Shown here: positions 7,692 through 15,715 of the stretch, piece after piece
Position numbering within the stretch: the stretch's first letter is position 1
Layout: each line of letters begins with the position of its first letter
Assembly (NCBI GenBank): GCA_965223035.1
Contig: OZ244980.1
Location: forward strand, 1,550,001 to 1,614,000
Direction of reading: 5' to 3'
DNA from: CAMDPA01 sp965223035
Lineage (GTDB): Bacteria > Pseudomonadota > Alphaproteobacteria > Rhizobiales > Hyphomicrobiaceae
DNA length: 64,000 bases
The notes under the pieces: model-generated
Database searches by the model: none
The model's input: only the letters and a program-made list of their open reading frames with translations
What the model was told of the DNA's origin: nothing
Position numbers and translations under genes: made by a program

Positions 7692-8987
7692 ATGCTCAGC
7701 TTTATGACGGCAAAGGCGTCGCGACGTGACCAAGCGTCGTGCTCTTGGCGGTCGGTTGCGCTGCGGTGCCGCATGGGGGGCTGTGCGGTTTTGGCGGCCG
7801 TGCTCGCGGGCGGGATGCCGACGGCCGGGGCAGAGACCAGTTCCTGGTCTACCCGCACGCACGAGAGCCGCGCACCAGAGGCGACCAATCGCTCGTCGGT
7901 GCCCGCTTCGCAACGCCGGCCGCGAACGCGGCAGCGCAAACCGAAGGTGCGCAAGTCGACCAGATCCAAACTGGCGCGCCCGACAGCCGAGACGCGAGGC
8001 GCGCTGGTTCCCATCACGACCACCCCGCAGTCCATCCGAGCCCGTCGCCTGCTGCGCAAACAGCGCGCTCCGCGCTCGGGCCGCACGACGCGCAAAGCGG
8101 CGCACAAGGCCGCCCACAAGGCCGCCCCGGCGGGTGGCGACATGGCCGCCTACTACGCGTTCGACCGGGCGCAGTTTCTGACGGCGCTGACACTGGCCAA
8201 AAAGGCCGCGGCGCGCGGACAACCGGAAGCGCATACGCTGATTGGGCGGATCTACGGTGAGGGCCACGGCGTTCCGCGCGACCTGAAGACCGCGGCAAAA
8301 TGGTATCATCGCGCTGCTCAATTGGGCGATCCTGAGGGCGCGTTCGCATTAGGGTTGATGTATGCGGAAGGTCGCGGGGTCAAGAAGAACTACGACTATG
8401 CGGCGAGCTTGTTTGAGCGGGCTGCCATCAAACGCCACATCTACGCCAACTACAATCTCGGGATGCTGTTCCTCGCCGGGCTTGGCAAGCCGGAGAACCC
8501 GCTGCGTGGCGCGCTGCACGTGGCCTATGCCGCCAAGAATGGGATCGCCGCCGCCCAATACGATTTGGCAACGCTCTATGCCAGCGGACACGGTGTGCCG
8601 CACGACACCTACTTGGCTTCGCTGTGGCTACGACGGGCCGCCGAGCTCGGGTCCGCGGAGGCCAAGCTGGAATACGCCGTCATGTTGCTCAGGGGCCGTG
8701 GCCTTAACGCCGATCGACCGCGCGCGGTTGCGATGCTGCGGGCGGCGGCCAAACGCGGCTTGGCCGGCGCGCAGAACCGGCTGGCCCACGTCTACGCCAA
8801 CGGCGTGGGGACCAAAAGGGATAGGGCCGAGGCCGCGAAATGGCGGTTGGTGGCGCAGGCGCAGGGCGTCACCGATGACAAGCTCGACCGGTTGGTGGCG
8901 AGCCTGCCGGCAGCGCAGCGCCGCAAGGCCGAGCAATGGGCCAACCAATGGTTGGAGCAAGCCAGGGCCAGCGGCAGGCTGAACTAG
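7692..8987 (+). CDS. Sel1-like repeat protein, exported
   Basis: The 431-residue protein starts with a basic segment and a hydrophobic stretch (about residues 28-47, ending AGAE) that looks like a signal peptide. A long low-complexity basic region follows (residues 55-150, with repeated AAHK). Six or so Sel1/TPR-like repeats start near residue 165, each of about 36 residues with signatures such as AAKWYHRAAQLGDPEGAFALG. Such solenoids act as protein-interaction scaffolds, often at the envelope. It is coupled to the ThiE-like gene (stop at 7687-7689, start at 7692). Confidence 0.85.
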   Translation: MLSFMTAKASRRDQASCSWRSVALRCRMGGCAVLAAVLAGGMPTAGAETSSWSTRTHESRAPEATNRSSVPASQRRPRTRQRKPKVRKSTRSKLARPTAETRGALVPITTTPQSIRARRLLRKQRAPRSGRTTRKAAHKAAHKAAPAGGDMAAYYAFDRAQFLTALTLAKKAAARGQPEAHTLIGRIYGEGHGVPRDLKTAAKWYHRAAQLGDPEGAFALGLMYAEGRGVKKNYDYAASLFERAAIKRHIYANYNLGMLFLAGLGKPENPLRGALHVAYAAKNGIAAAQYDLATLYASGHGVPHDTYLASLWLRRAAELGSAEAKLEYAVMLLRGRGLNADRPRAVAMLRAAAKRGLAGAQNRLAHVYANGVGTKRDRAEAAKWRLVAQAQGVTDDKLDRLVASLPAAQRRKAEQWANQWLEQARASGRLN

Positions 8988-8999
8988 GGGTGTTTCGTC

Positions 9000-9130
9000 C
9001 CGGCATTTTAATCGGGATCGGGACGATGCCGATTAAGAGCAGCACATCGCTCGCTTCCACAGGTTCGATCATCCTTGCCCGTCCACACGGGAATGCCAGT
9101 TCGGTTCCAACTCCTGGCGCGATGATCTAG
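9000..9130. repeat. Degenerate family 1 palindromic element
   Basis: The left part TTTTAATCGGGATCGGGACG and the right end GGTTCCAACTCCTGGCGCGA followed by TGATCTAG are recognisable, with unrelated sequence between them. It looks like an aged bipartite copy. Confidence 0.6.
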
Positions 9131-9201
9131 GTCAGTCCAGTTGAGCTCTACCCCAGAACAAAGTATGTATACGCACCGAAAGTATACTGAAGGAGACGTT
9201 A

Positions 9202-9693
9202 ATGAATTGGTTGTTGGGTAAGTTGAAATGGCTATTCGTTGTGGCTGCGATTGGTGGGCCAATTGGGGCATATATCGGCTGGTCCGACAAGCACCACAAG
9301 CAGAACGTTATGGAGAACGGCATCGAAGCGGTGGCCAAGGTCGAGTCGATGACCCGGTCCAAACGCCGTCGAAGGGCGGCGACTTACAACGTCGATCTAT
9401 CGTGGCGGGACCAAGCCGGTAAGATCCGGCATGCAAAAGATGTGCGGGTCAGCAGAAAGCTTGCGGAGGCCAGCACTTCGGGCGATCGGCTCACCGTTTC
9501 GACCTATCGGATCAAATATCTTGCCGACGAAGCCGCCGGCCCGCCCATCCTGCTTGCCGATAAGGATGACGGATTAAACGATTTTATGATGACGGCTGGT
9601 GGCATCGGCGGAGGCGTCGGGATTCTCGGATTGATCGGGTTCTTCATCATTGGGCGCCGCCGGCAAGAGGAAGAACAAGGTCAGGAAGACTAA
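9202..9693 (+). CDS. Hypothetical two-TM membrane protein
   Basis: I do not recognise a named family beyond a DUF3592-like layout. The 163-residue protein has a transmembrane segment at about 8-27, a soluble beta-rich middle (YNVDLSWRDQAGKIRHAKDV) and a second transmembrane segment at about 132-152 in a glycine-rich stretch, followed by a charged C-terminus rich in Glu and Gln. A clear AGGAG lies nine bases upstream of the ATG. It stands between repeat elements with no operon partner. Its base composition is a little less GC-rich than its neighbours. Confidence 0.7.
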   Translation: MNWLLGKLKWLFVVAAIGGPIGAYIGWSDKHHKQNVMENGIEAVAKVESMTRSKRRRRAATYNVDLSWRDQAGKIRHAKDVRVSRKLAEASTSGDRLTVSTYRIKYLADEAAGPPILLADKDDGLNDFMMTAGGIGGGVGILGLIGFFIIGRRRQEEEQGQED

Positions 9694-10200
9694 AGAGGAG
9701 GCTAGGCAGGAGAAGGGGGTTGCCTGACATGACCATTAGATCATCGTGCGTTAAGTTGGAACCGCAAGGCCGGTTCCACTTCAAGGCGCGATGATCTAGT
9801 GTGACGGCGGAGACGCTGGGAGACCGGGCGACGGAGTCGGAACACTAGCGCCTACATGAGGGCGAGGCTCCGATTGAGAGCAGGTTGCTCTAGCGCCCGA
9901 TGCCATCAGGCGCAATCACCGGCAGTCATCGGTCGTTGGGCTTGGACCAGCTCAGGCAAGCGGCTTCGCCGATGCTGGTGCAAACCGTCCAAGGTGAAGG
10001 CAACGCCGTCCGGTCGGAGCTGACCGACGGTAGGTGAACGTCGACGATCGGCCTACGCCGGGCGGGCGACGTGCAGCGGGCCGCGCTAACCTCAATCCAA
10101 AAGATTCTGTTTGACGGGGTCGATCGCGTAATGTGAGTCTGACTACAGCGTTTTTGCGCCGGGATTGTGAATCTTATGAGCAAATCAAAGAGTTGGATGG
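9694..10200. other. Intergenic region with family 1 repeat remnants
   Basis: No gene is supported here. The region contains a complete family 1 element (9737-9799) and a fragment ending GGTTGCTCTAG near 9893. The rest shows no structure I can name. Confidence 0.55.
9737..9799. repeat. Family 1 palindromic element (single half)
   Basis: It runs from TAGATCATCGTGC through the hairpin GTTGGAACCGCAAGGCCGG / TTCCAC to GCGATGATCTAG. The two outer ends are inverted copies of each other (TAGATCATCG and CGATGATCTA). Confidence 0.85.
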
Positions 10201-10623
10201 ATGATACGGTTTGCTGTGGCGGTCATCGTCATTGCGCTGAGTAGCGTTGGTGCGGCGACCGCGGAAACGGTGACGGCGCGGGTCTCACTCGGCCAACAAC
10301 GGATCACGATTTTTGTTGGCGGTGTTCACCGGTACACCTGGGCCATATCGACGGGGCGGAGAGGGTATTCGACGCCCCGCGGCAGCTACCGACCCTACCG
10401 GCTCAGTCGGTATCACCGCTCGAGCAAGTACGGCAACGCGCCGATGCCGTATTCGGTGTTCTATCGCGGCGGCTATGCCATCCATGGGACCTATGAGGTC
10501 CGCCGCTTGGGCCGACCCGCATCACACGGCTGCATCCGGCTGGCGCCGCGGAACGCCCGCCTGTTTTACCGGTTGGTCCAGAGCGTTGGTTTGCGTCGTA
10601 CGCGAATCGTAATCGCGCGATAA
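10201..10623 (+). CDS. L,D-transpeptidase (YkuD domain), exported
   Basis: The 140-residue protein has a signal peptide (residues 1-21, ending ATAE) and a short YkuD domain. The catalytic motif is intact: H95 in AIHGTYE and SHGCIRL with C111 as the nucleophile and R113. Such enzymes cross-link peptidoglycan stem peptides or attach proteins to them in the periplasm. The domain is minimal, without LysM or other binding modules. A GG-rich sequence sits directly ahead of the ATG but no strong ribosome-binding site is seen. Confidence 0.9.
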   Translation: MIRFAVAVIVIALSSVGAATAETVTARVSLGQQRITIFVGGVHRYTWAISTGRRGYSTPRGSYRPYRLSRYHRSSKYGNAPMPYSVFYRGGYAIHGTYEVRRLGRPASHGCIRLAPRNARLFYRLVQSVGLRRTRIVIAR

Positions 10624-10881
10624 AGCGCGCGGCTCACTTAACCGTTGGGTAAGGCACTTGTTCCGATATGGCGTGGGTGAGGACCGGCGCCTGACGGCTC
10701 AATCTTGCAATTCAGAGCAAATCCACTTAGTTTCACAGGGCGTCGGGGCCGATCGGTTGCCTGCGCATCCGTGCCATGGACTTGGGATCATGCTCGTCTT
10801 GCTCGACACCTCGGCCCAAACCGGCCCCTCACGCGAGGGCATCGCCTACGGTGCGCACGATAGAAGGATCATCACGACACG

Positions 10882-11292
10882 ATGACAACTGCTCTTGCGG
10901 GTCGCCCTTCCGGGCCGTCCACACCAGAGCTCGTCTCCGATGGAGCTAGCTCCCAAAGCCTTCTCGACAGCATGTTGTACTGGCTCGATGAGGCCAAAGC
11001 TGAAGAGGTGGTGACGATCGATCTGAAGGGCAAATCGTCGATCGGGGACTTCATGATTGTCGCGTCGGGTCGCAGCGATCGGCACGTCGGCGCCATCGGC
11101 GAACAGCTGCAACGTAAGCTCAAAGAACACGGCTATGGCCGCGCGCGCATCGAAGGCCTGGACGCCTGCGATTGGGTGTTGATCGACACCGGCGATATTA
11201 TCGTGCACGTGTTCCGGCCCGAGGTTCGCGAATTCTATAATCTCGAGCGCATGTGGATGGCGGATCGGCCACACGACGCGGCAACGCATTAA
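10882..11292 (+). CDS. rsfS: Ribosomal silencing factor RsfS
   Basis: The 136-residue protein binds ribosomal protein uL14 and blocks subunit joining in starved cells. The family core runs from about residue 28: LDEAKAEEVVTIDLKGKSS, then IGDFMIVASGRSDRHVGAI and the C-terminal DWVLIDTGDIIVHVFRPEVR. The N-terminal 25 residues are a variable extension. In most alphaproteobacteria rsfS lies between nadD and rlmH. Here rlmH follows after a 262-base gap that holds a family 2 repeat, and nadD is not seen upstream. Confidence 0.95.
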   Translation: MTTALAGRPSGPSTPELVSDGASSQSLLDSMLYWLDEAKAEEVVTIDLKGKSSIGDFMIVASGRSDRHVGAIGEQLQRKLKEHGYGRARIEGLDACDWVLIDTGDIIVHVFRPEVREFYNLERMWMADRPHDAATH

Positions 11293-11295
11293 ACC

Positions 11296-11395
11296 GTTTC
11301 AGTGTTAGCTGGAATGCTCCCGCTCTCCGGCCGTCGTGTGGGCACAGCGCTTCCGCCTCAGGCGGACATGATCTAAGGCGGAATTGATCTAAAAC
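11296..11395. repeat. Family 2 inverted repeat
   Basis: It begins CGTTTCAGTGTTAGCTGGAA, runs into the GC-rich arm CCCGCTCTCCGGCC, and ends TTCCGCCTCAGGCGGACATG followed by ATCTAA. The end resembles the GATCTAG end of family 1. Confidence 0.75.
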
Positions 11396-11554
11396 ATCTC
11401 CCGATCGGGTGTTGGCGCAGCGCTGACTTTCAGGTCGGGTCATGATGGCCTGGAGCATGGCGCCGTCGTGCGCATCGCGTAAACTCTCGCCGCGGTGGTG
11501 TCGCGCCGGGGTCGCGTGCGCGATCAACGTCAAGGTGATGGGCGGTCAAAGGCC

Positions 11555-12037
11555 ATGCGTTTGGTGATCGCGGCGGTGGGCAGATTGCGCGAGGGGCCGG
11601 AGCGCGCGCTTGCGGCGCGCTATGCCGACCGCATCTGGCCAATGGGGCGGCGCGTCGGACTGGGGCCGGTCGAGCTGCGGGACATACCCGAAGGCCGGGC
11701 AACCAGTGAAGCGGCGCGACGGTCGGATGAAGCAGAGCGCTTGCTGGCGCGGTGCCGTGATGCGCGCCATGTGATTTTGCTCGACGAGCGGGCCAAGCAG
11801 CAAACCACCCTGCAATTCGCCGCTACGCTTGAGCGGCTGCGCGATCACGATGCAGGACCCGTGGCCCTTCTGCTCGGGGGGCCAGACGGACACGGACCGG
11901 CGGCGCGGGAGGCGGCAGGGTTGTCGATGGCGCTCAGCGCGATGACGTTGCCGCACGGATTGGCCCGGATCATGCTGCTCGAACAGATCTACCGCGTCAT
12001 CACAATCCTGTCCGGTCACCCCTATCACCGCGACTAA
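11555..12037 (+). CDS. rlmH: 23S rRNA (pseudouridine1915-N3)-methyltransferase RlmH
   Basis: The 160-residue SPOUT methyltransferase modifies pseudouridine 1915 in helix 69 of 23S rRNA. Family motifs are the start MRLVIAAVGRLR, the SAM-binding LLLGGPDGHG and the C-terminal LPHGLARIMLLEQIYR ending in GHPYHRD. The open frame reaches 20 codons further upstream; the ATG at 11555 is chosen because homologues start at this methionine. It belongs with rsfS upstream in the usual alphaproteobacterial order, while gpmI, usually next, lies 15 kb away. Confidence 0.96.
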   Translation: MRLVIAAVGRLREGPERALAARYADRIWPMGRRVGLGPVELRDIPEGRATSEAARRSDEAERLLARCRDARHVILLDERAKQQTTLQFAATLERLRDHDAGPVALLLGGPDGHGPAAREAAGLSMALSAMTLPHGLARIMLLEQIYRVITILSGHPYHRD

Positions 12038-12081
12038 GGCGCGCGGCCGTCGCCGTGCGCTCAGAACAGTGCTCTCCACTT

Positions 12082-12144
12082 TAGATCATCGCGCCTTAAA
12101 TCGGAACCGCAAAGCCGGTTCCGATTTAAGGCAGGTTGCTCTAG
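12082..12144. repeat. Family 1 palindromic element (supplies a stop codon)
   Basis: A near-consensus copy: TAGATCATCGCGCC, the hairpin AAATCGGAACCGCAAAGCC / GGTTCCGATTT, and GGCAGGTTGCTCTAG. Its terminal CTA (12141-12143) is read on the minus strand as the TAG stop codon of the following hydrolase gene. Confidence 0.9.
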
Positions 12145-12935
12145 CCGGCGTGTTTTGCCAAGAACGCTTCCACCCGGTCATGAAACTCGGCCGGGTGCTC
12201 CATGTAGACGAGATGACCGCCGGGCAGCTTGGCCAGCTCGGCGCCGGGGATGGCAGCGGCCATCTGCTCGGATAGGTAGGGTGGCGTGCAAAAGTCGGAA
12301 TGGCCCACGACCACCAAGGTGGGGCAGGTGATGGCACCCAAATCATTTAACCTGTCGTGCGCCAAAATCATGTCCATACGGGCCAGCGCAATCTGGGTTT
12401 GGGCAGCGCCGGCGGCGGCGGCATCGACCCAGGCTTGCACCGTGGCTTGGTGGGCGTGCTGGAAACTCGGATCAAACAGAAACAAGGCGCTCATATCCGT
12501 GGCCGCCCCCACGCCGGCAGCGGCCATCATTTTTTTGCGTGCCTCGAATTGGCGCCGAAAGAACGGGTCCGTCCGCGCCCAGGACGAGGCGATGGTTGCG
12601 GTTTTGACCAGATCGGCATGATCGAGTGCCATCGTTTGGGCGATCGCACCTCCGGTCGACGAGCCCACCAGATGAACGGGACCGACACCCAAATGTTCGA
12701 TGATGCGCGCAAAATCGATCGCGTGTTGGGCGATGGTTTGGCCATTGGCCGTGGCCGAAGACCTGCCGGTGCCGCGATGATCGGGAACGATCAGCTGATG
12801 ATTGGCCGCGAACAACTTGATTTGCGGCCCCCACGTGGCTCCCACCCCGCCCAGCCCCGCAAGCAACATGACCGGCGTGCCGGTACCACTGACCTCATAA
12901 TAGATTTCAGCGTCATCAACGGCGATCATGGGCAT
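12141..12935 (-). CDS. Alpha/beta-fold hydrolase
   Basis: About 264 residues show the classic lid-bearing alpha/beta hydrolase of the 3-oxoadipate enol-lactonase/RutD type. The nucleophile elbow is GSSTGG near residue 95, the oxyanion-hole motif is LLAGLGG, the acid lies in VGHSDFCTPP and the histidine in GGHLVYMEHP. The substrate cannot be named; carbon-ester or lactone hydrolysis is likely. The ATG at 12935 has AGGTG seven bases upstream and is preferred to a GTG at 12944. Its stop codon lies in a family 1 repeat that separates it from rlmH. Confidence 0.85.
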   Translation of the reverse strand: MPMIAVDDAEIYYEVSGTGTPVMLLAGLGGVGATWGPQIKLFAANHQLIVPDHRGTGRSSATANGQTIAQHAIDFARIIEHLGVGPVHLVGSSTGGAIAQTMALDHADLVKTATIASSWARTDPFFRRQFEARKKMMAAAGVGAATDMSALFLFDPSFQHAHQATVQAWVDAAAAGAAQTQIALARMDMILAHDRLNDLGAITCPTLVVVGHSDFCTPPYLSEQMAAAIPGAELAKLPGGHLVYMEHPAEFHDRVEAFLAKHAG

Positions 12936-13140
12936 GGCGGTCACCTGAGTAGAATTAGCTCAAAAAGGCTATGGCGGGAGCAAAAAGGGGCCGTTGGCCA
13001 CTATGCACCGCCGATCGGTGCCGCGGCAACGGTGTTGGCAGCCGGCCATCGCACGGTGCTGCGATAGGTCTGTGATGTGACACGGAGCACCGCCCGGTCA
13101 GCCGCACCGAGAGCCGCCCGCCACGATGCCTCAGCCTTGC

Positions 13141-14100
13141 TTACTCCAGGCCCGTCGGCGTCGGCACGTTCTCCGGCTGCAGCTTAACGCCCGCTTGCAG
13201 CGCCAGCGTTTCGAGGATGGCGGCAAAATCCTTCTCGAGGAATGCTTCGGCGCCCTCCGGCTTGAGCGCGGCGGTGCCGTAGTGCGCCTGGATCGCCTGC
13301 CGAGCCGCGGCCGTCACCGGCATTGATACGTTGAGGTCACGGCCGGCTTGCAGCCCGAGATCCAAGTCCTTCAACAGCAGCGCGTGGGTGAAGGTGGTGG
13401 TCCAATCCAGATTGACCAGCGCATTCGATTTGTAGCGGGTAAAGGTCGAGCCCATCACCGAGTTGTTCATGAAGTCGAGGAAAGCGTGGCGCGGAACGCC
13501 GAGTTTTTCCGCCAGGATCGTGATCTCGCACAGGTTCTGGATCACCACGCCGAGCATCACGTTGTGTGCAATCTTGCAAATCCGCGAGAGTTCTCCATCT
13601 CCGACGTAAGACACGCCGTTGGGCGCGAACGCATCGATGTAAGGCTTGACCACCTTGAACGCCGGCTCAGGACCGGACGCGACCACCGAGAGTTTACCGG
13701 CCTTGACGACCTTGCCGTTACCACTGACCGGCGCCGCCAACAAATCCGCTCCGACCTCGGATAAACGCGCGCGGATGGCCGCTGAGTCCTCCACCGAAAT
13801 CGAGGAGCAGTCGACGAAGATGCTCGGCACCTTGCCTTGCCCGCCGGCAGCCACACCGTTGGGCCCGAAACACACCTGTTCCACGTCCTTGCCGGTCGCC
13901 ACCATCGTGAACACGACGTCGCTGTCAGCGAGATCCGATGGGCTGTCAACCAACCGGGCGCCTTTCGCCGCCAACGGCTCGGCCTTCGATTTTGTGCGGT
14001 TCCAAACGCTCACGGCGTAGCCGGCTTTGAGCAATCGCTCGGCCATCGGCTCGCCCATGCGGCCAAGTCCGATCCAGCCAATCTTATGCGGAGTTGTCAT
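13141..14100 (-). CDS. NAD(P)-dependent beta-hydroxyacid dehydrogenase (3-hydroxyisobutyrate dehydrogenase type)
   Basis: The 319-residue enzyme has the family's N-terminal Rossmann motif GWIGLGRMGEPMAERL, the substrate-binding loop DAPVSG replaced by LAAPVSGNG, and the catalytic lysine region CKIAHNVMLG, where family members usually read KxxNN (here KIAHN). It oxidises or reduces a small beta-hydroxy acid with NAD(P). The gene lies 41 bases downstream of the M24 gene and is surely in its operon, so the two may act on one catabolic intermediate. The ATG at 14100 is chosen; a GTG at 14106 is possible. AAGGA stands upstream. Confidence 0.88.
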   Translation of the reverse strand: MTTPHKIGWIGLGRMGEPMAERLLKAGYAVSVWNRTKSKAEPLAAKGARLVDSPSDLADSDVVFTMVATGKDVEQVCFGPNGVAAGGQGKVPSIFVDCSSISVEDSAAIRARLSEVGADLLAAPVSGNGKVVKAGKLSVVASGPEPAFKVVKPYIDAFAPNGVSYVGDGELSRICKIAHNVMLGVVIQNLCEITILAEKLGVPRHAFLDFMNNSVMGSTFTRYKSNALVNLDWTTTFTHALLLKDLDLGLQAGRDLNVSMPVTAAARQAIQAHYGTAALKPEGAEAFLEKDFAAILETLALQAGVKLQPENVPTPTGLE

Positions 14101-14140
14101 TGTCACGTCGTCCTTATCGGTTTTATCGTTTGCCTTGGCC

Positions 14141-15451
14141 TCAATACGCGTTGGCGATCGGCAGCTCCTCGGCGGGGAAATGGGTGATCACCTGGCACCC
14201 CTTGTCGGTGACGACCACCTCTTCTTCGATGCGGGCGGCGGAATAACCGTCCTTGGCCGGACAATAGGTCTCCAGCGCGAACACCATACCGGGCTTGAGT
14301 TCCATCGGGTGATCGAGCGAGACCAATCTGGAGATGATCGGCCGCTCGTGCAGGGCAAGGCCGAGGCCGTGGCCGAATTGCAGGCCGAATGCCGCCATTT
14401 CATCGGGGAAGCCGAATTCCGTCGCCTGCGGCCATACCGCGGCAATTCGGTCGGTCGACTGGCCCGGCTTGATCATTGACATGGCGGTATCCAGCCATTC
14501 CCGGCACAATTTATAGGCATCGCGCTGGACGTCGGTCGCGCGGCCGACGTTGAAGGTGCGATAATAGCAGGTGCGGTAGCCCATGTAGGACTGCAGGATG
14601 TCGAAGAATGCCTGATCGCCGGGCCTGATCAAACGGTCCGTGAAGTTGTGCGGGTGCGGATTGCACCGCTCACCGGAAATCGCGTTGATCGCCTCAACGT
14701 CGTCGGAGCCCATCTCGTAGAGCATCTTGTTGGCCTTGGCGACGATGTCGTTCTCGCGCACGCCGGGTTTCAGCTCCTCCCAGATCATATGATAGACGCC
14801 GTCGACCATCGCCGCGGCCTGGTTGAGCAGCACGATCTCGTCGATGTTCTTGATCTCGCGCGCGTCGAGCATCACCTGCTGACCATCGACGAGCTTTAAG
14901 CCTTCGGCTTCCAACGCATGCCACATGCCCGGCTCGATCAAATCGATGCCAAGCGGCATGTCGGCGACACCCGCCTCTTTCAACAATTCCGCGATCTCTT
15001 TTGCATGGCGCTGCATCAATCCATGTGCCGGCGGGACGGTGCCACGCATGCCGAGCATGCCGGCGCGGAAGTTCTCCGGCGGCAGCCAATCACAGTACAA
15101 GCGGTGGTGGACCGCGGCGGAGCCGAAATCCCATTCGATGGGATCGTTGTCGCCAGCCAGCAGCGCAAACCGACAAAGCTTGTCGCGCTCCCACTCGCCG
15201 ATTTTGGTGCCGGTGAGGTAGCGGATGTTGTTGACGTCGAACGTCAACAGCGCCCCGAGGTTGGACGCCTTGAGCGCTTGTTTGGCGCGTCCAAGCCGAT
15301 AACGGTGCAAGCGGCGGAAGTCGACCCGGGTTTCGAAGTCGACATTGGTATGGCCTGGCGCGGGAATGGCGCGCTGCCAGTTCCAATTGGGTTCGATCGA
15401 CGGCAATGCGCGATCCTCGGTGACGACCTGGGGATCAAGCCGGTTGGTCAT
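14141..15451 (-). CDS. M24-family metallopeptidase-like protein with altered metal site
   Basis: The 436-residue protein has a creatinase N-terminal domain (about 50-205) and an M24 pita-bread domain (210-436). Aligning motifs gives D284, then C295 where aminopeptidase P has its second Asp (same spacing of 11), H361 in GHGLGLALHE, E394 in FALETY and E409 in RIEEEVVV. One of five metal ligands is therefore cysteine. It could be a peptidase with one metal, or a lyase or amidinohydrolase-like relative such as the DMSP lyase DddP branch. It is first in an operon with the dehydrogenase and divergent from a LacI gene. GAGGAG lies ahead of the ATG. Confidence 0.82.
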   Translation of the reverse strand: MTNRLDPQVVTEDRALPSIEPNWNWQRAIPAPGHTNVDFETRVDFRRLHRYRLGRAKQALKASNLGALLTFDVNNIRYLTGTKIGEWERDKLCRFALLAGDNDPIEWDFGSAAVHHRLYCDWLPPENFRAGMLGMRGTVPPAHGLMQRHAKEIAELLKEAGVADMPLGIDLIEPGMWHALEAEGLKLVDGQQVMLDAREIKNIDEIVLLNQAAAMVDGVYHMIWEELKPGVRENDIVAKANKMLYEMGSDDVEAINAISGERCNPHPHNFTDRLIRPGDQAFFDILQSYMGYRTCYYRTFNVGRATDVQRDAYKLCREWLDTAMSMIKPGQSTDRIAAVWPQATEFGFPDEMAAFGLQFGHGLGLALHERPIISRLVSLDHPMELKPGMVFALETYCPAKDGYSAARIEEEVVVTDKGCQVITHFPAEELPIANAY

Positions 15452-15539
15452 AACGGGTCTCCTCAGAGGGATCAGGACGAGGCCGCTGCTCGAGATCTGA
15501 GCGCGCTCAGCCCCTGTGTAGCCAATCCGCCCTGGATCG

Positions 15540-15553
15540 TGCAATCGATTGCG
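15540..15553. promoter_or_regulatory. LacI-family operator candidate
   Basis: TGCAATCGATTGCG contains a perfect 12-base palindrome centred on CG and matches the LacI/GalR consensus TGNAANCGNTTNCA at all but the last position. It lies 89 bases upstream of the M24 start and 163 bases upstream of the divergent LacI start, the expected place for control of both. Confidence 0.6.
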
Positions 15554-15646
15554 TCACGGCCTTCGATGGCAGGCTGCCGACCAGGCCCGGCCGGCGAGCG
15601 GCCGATCCCCCGGCTCAGCGGGGCCGTTTGCCCAGCCCACCCCAAC

Positions 15647-15698
15647 GCTCAAGCCGACTGCTCAAGCCCACTGCTCAAGCCCACTGCTCAAGCCCACT
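15647..15698. repeat. Four tandem 13-bp repeats in the divergent promoter
   Basis: The unit GCTCAAGCCCACT occurs four times in a row (first copy GCTCAAGCCGACT). It ends 17 bases before the LacI start codon, so it lies in the leader or promoter of that gene. Such arrays change copy number by slippage. Whether that affects expression is unknown. Confidence 0.9.
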
Positions 15699-15715
15699 GG
15701 GCCAGGGAGACTGCG

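Noticed and set aside
10658..10885. 75-codon frame upstream of rsfS as a nadD remnant
   Set aside because: No NadD motif (GGSFNP-type) is visible and the frame begins with TTG without a ribosome-binding site.
15647..15698. CRISPR array
   Set aside because: Units of 13 bp follow each other without spacers; the same holds for the arrays at 21190 and 57451.
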